A stretch of DNA of 13,531 nt. It comes from an uncultured Oscillibacter sp. (lineage in GTDB: Bacteria; Bacillota; Clostridia; Oscillospirales; Oscillospiraceae). Position 1 is the first letter of the stretch. Every line of letters begins with the position of its first letter. Made by a program: the position numbers and the translations under genes. Below the pieces are notes generated by a model. The model saw only the letters and a program-made list of their open reading frames with translations. It made no database searches and was not told where the DNA came from. Below, piece by piece: positions 13,482 through 13,531 of the stretch. The stretch spans positions 1-13,531 of the forward strand of contig UQMC01000049.1 in the NCBI GenBank assembly GCA_900542115.1, read 5' to 3'.

Positions 13482-13531
13482 AGATCGGAAGAGCGTCGTG
13501 TAGGGAAAGAGTGTAGATCTCGGTGGTCGCC
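13482..13531. other. Illumina TruSeq adapter left in the assembly
   Basis: From 13482 to the end the sequence is AGATCGGAAGAGCGTCGTGT and onward, matching without break the reverse complement of the Illumina universal (P5-side) TruSeq adapter as I know it. It is not bacterial DNA. It marks read-through of a short library fragment that was not trimmed, and it shows that the window's right end is a contig end. Confidence 0.97.

Overview
The window looks like a whole assembled contig (or its end) from a GC-rich, low-oxygen Firmicute. My best guess is a gut Clostridia/Oscillospiraceae-type bacterium. The reasons are strong AGGAGG-like ribosome binding sites, sigma-A type promoters, rho-independent hairpin terminators after most units, and a gene set typical of that group: an LtaS-like sulfatase, paired CobW-type GTPases with a His-rich insert, AGCS amino-acid symporters and a small zinc-ribbon membrane protein. 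There is no rRNA, tRNA, CRISPR array, insertion sequence or phage gene. The assignment rests on protein resemblance only.

Layout. (1) 1-136: contig edge with a perfect 14-bp hairpin. (2) 137-943 (-): a MerR-family regulator. It is divergent from a two-gene operon, 1239-3938 (+), encoding an AGCS-type sodium:amino-acid symporter and a PLP-dependent Cys/Met-metabolism enzyme. The promoter between them has the 19-bp spacer typical of MerR-activated promoters, so regulator, importer and enzyme probably form one inducible amino-acid catabolism unit. (3) 4071-4802 (+): a FabG-type short-chain reductase with its own extended -10 promoter and terminator. (4) 4942-6279 (+): a second, divergent AGCS symporter. 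(5) 6374-8449 (+): two adjacent CobW/COG0523-type GTPases. The first carries a His/Asp/Cys-rich metal-binding insert. The second appears to be fused to a C-terminal YcgQ/DUF1980-like domain. A strong terminator follows. (6) 8722-10698 (+): a five-helix LtaS-like phosphoglycerol transferase. A bidirectional terminator separates it from a convergent gene, 10758-11183 (-), for a membrane protein with a zinc-ribbon tail. (7) 11367-13250 (+): htpG (bacterial Hsp90) with a strong terminator. (8) 13381-13481 (+): the first codons of a secreted protein.

The last 50 bases (13482-13531) are not genomic. They match the reverse complement of the Illumina TruSeq universal adapter. The apparent stop codon of the last gene takes its final base from that adapter, so this gene is cut off rather than complete.

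Nothing here is clearly a new defence or mobile system. The most interesting candidates are the two-GTPase metal-handling module, with its CobW-YcgQ-like fusion, and the MerR-controlled importer/PLP-enzyme operon, whose enzyme has unusual active-site signatures.
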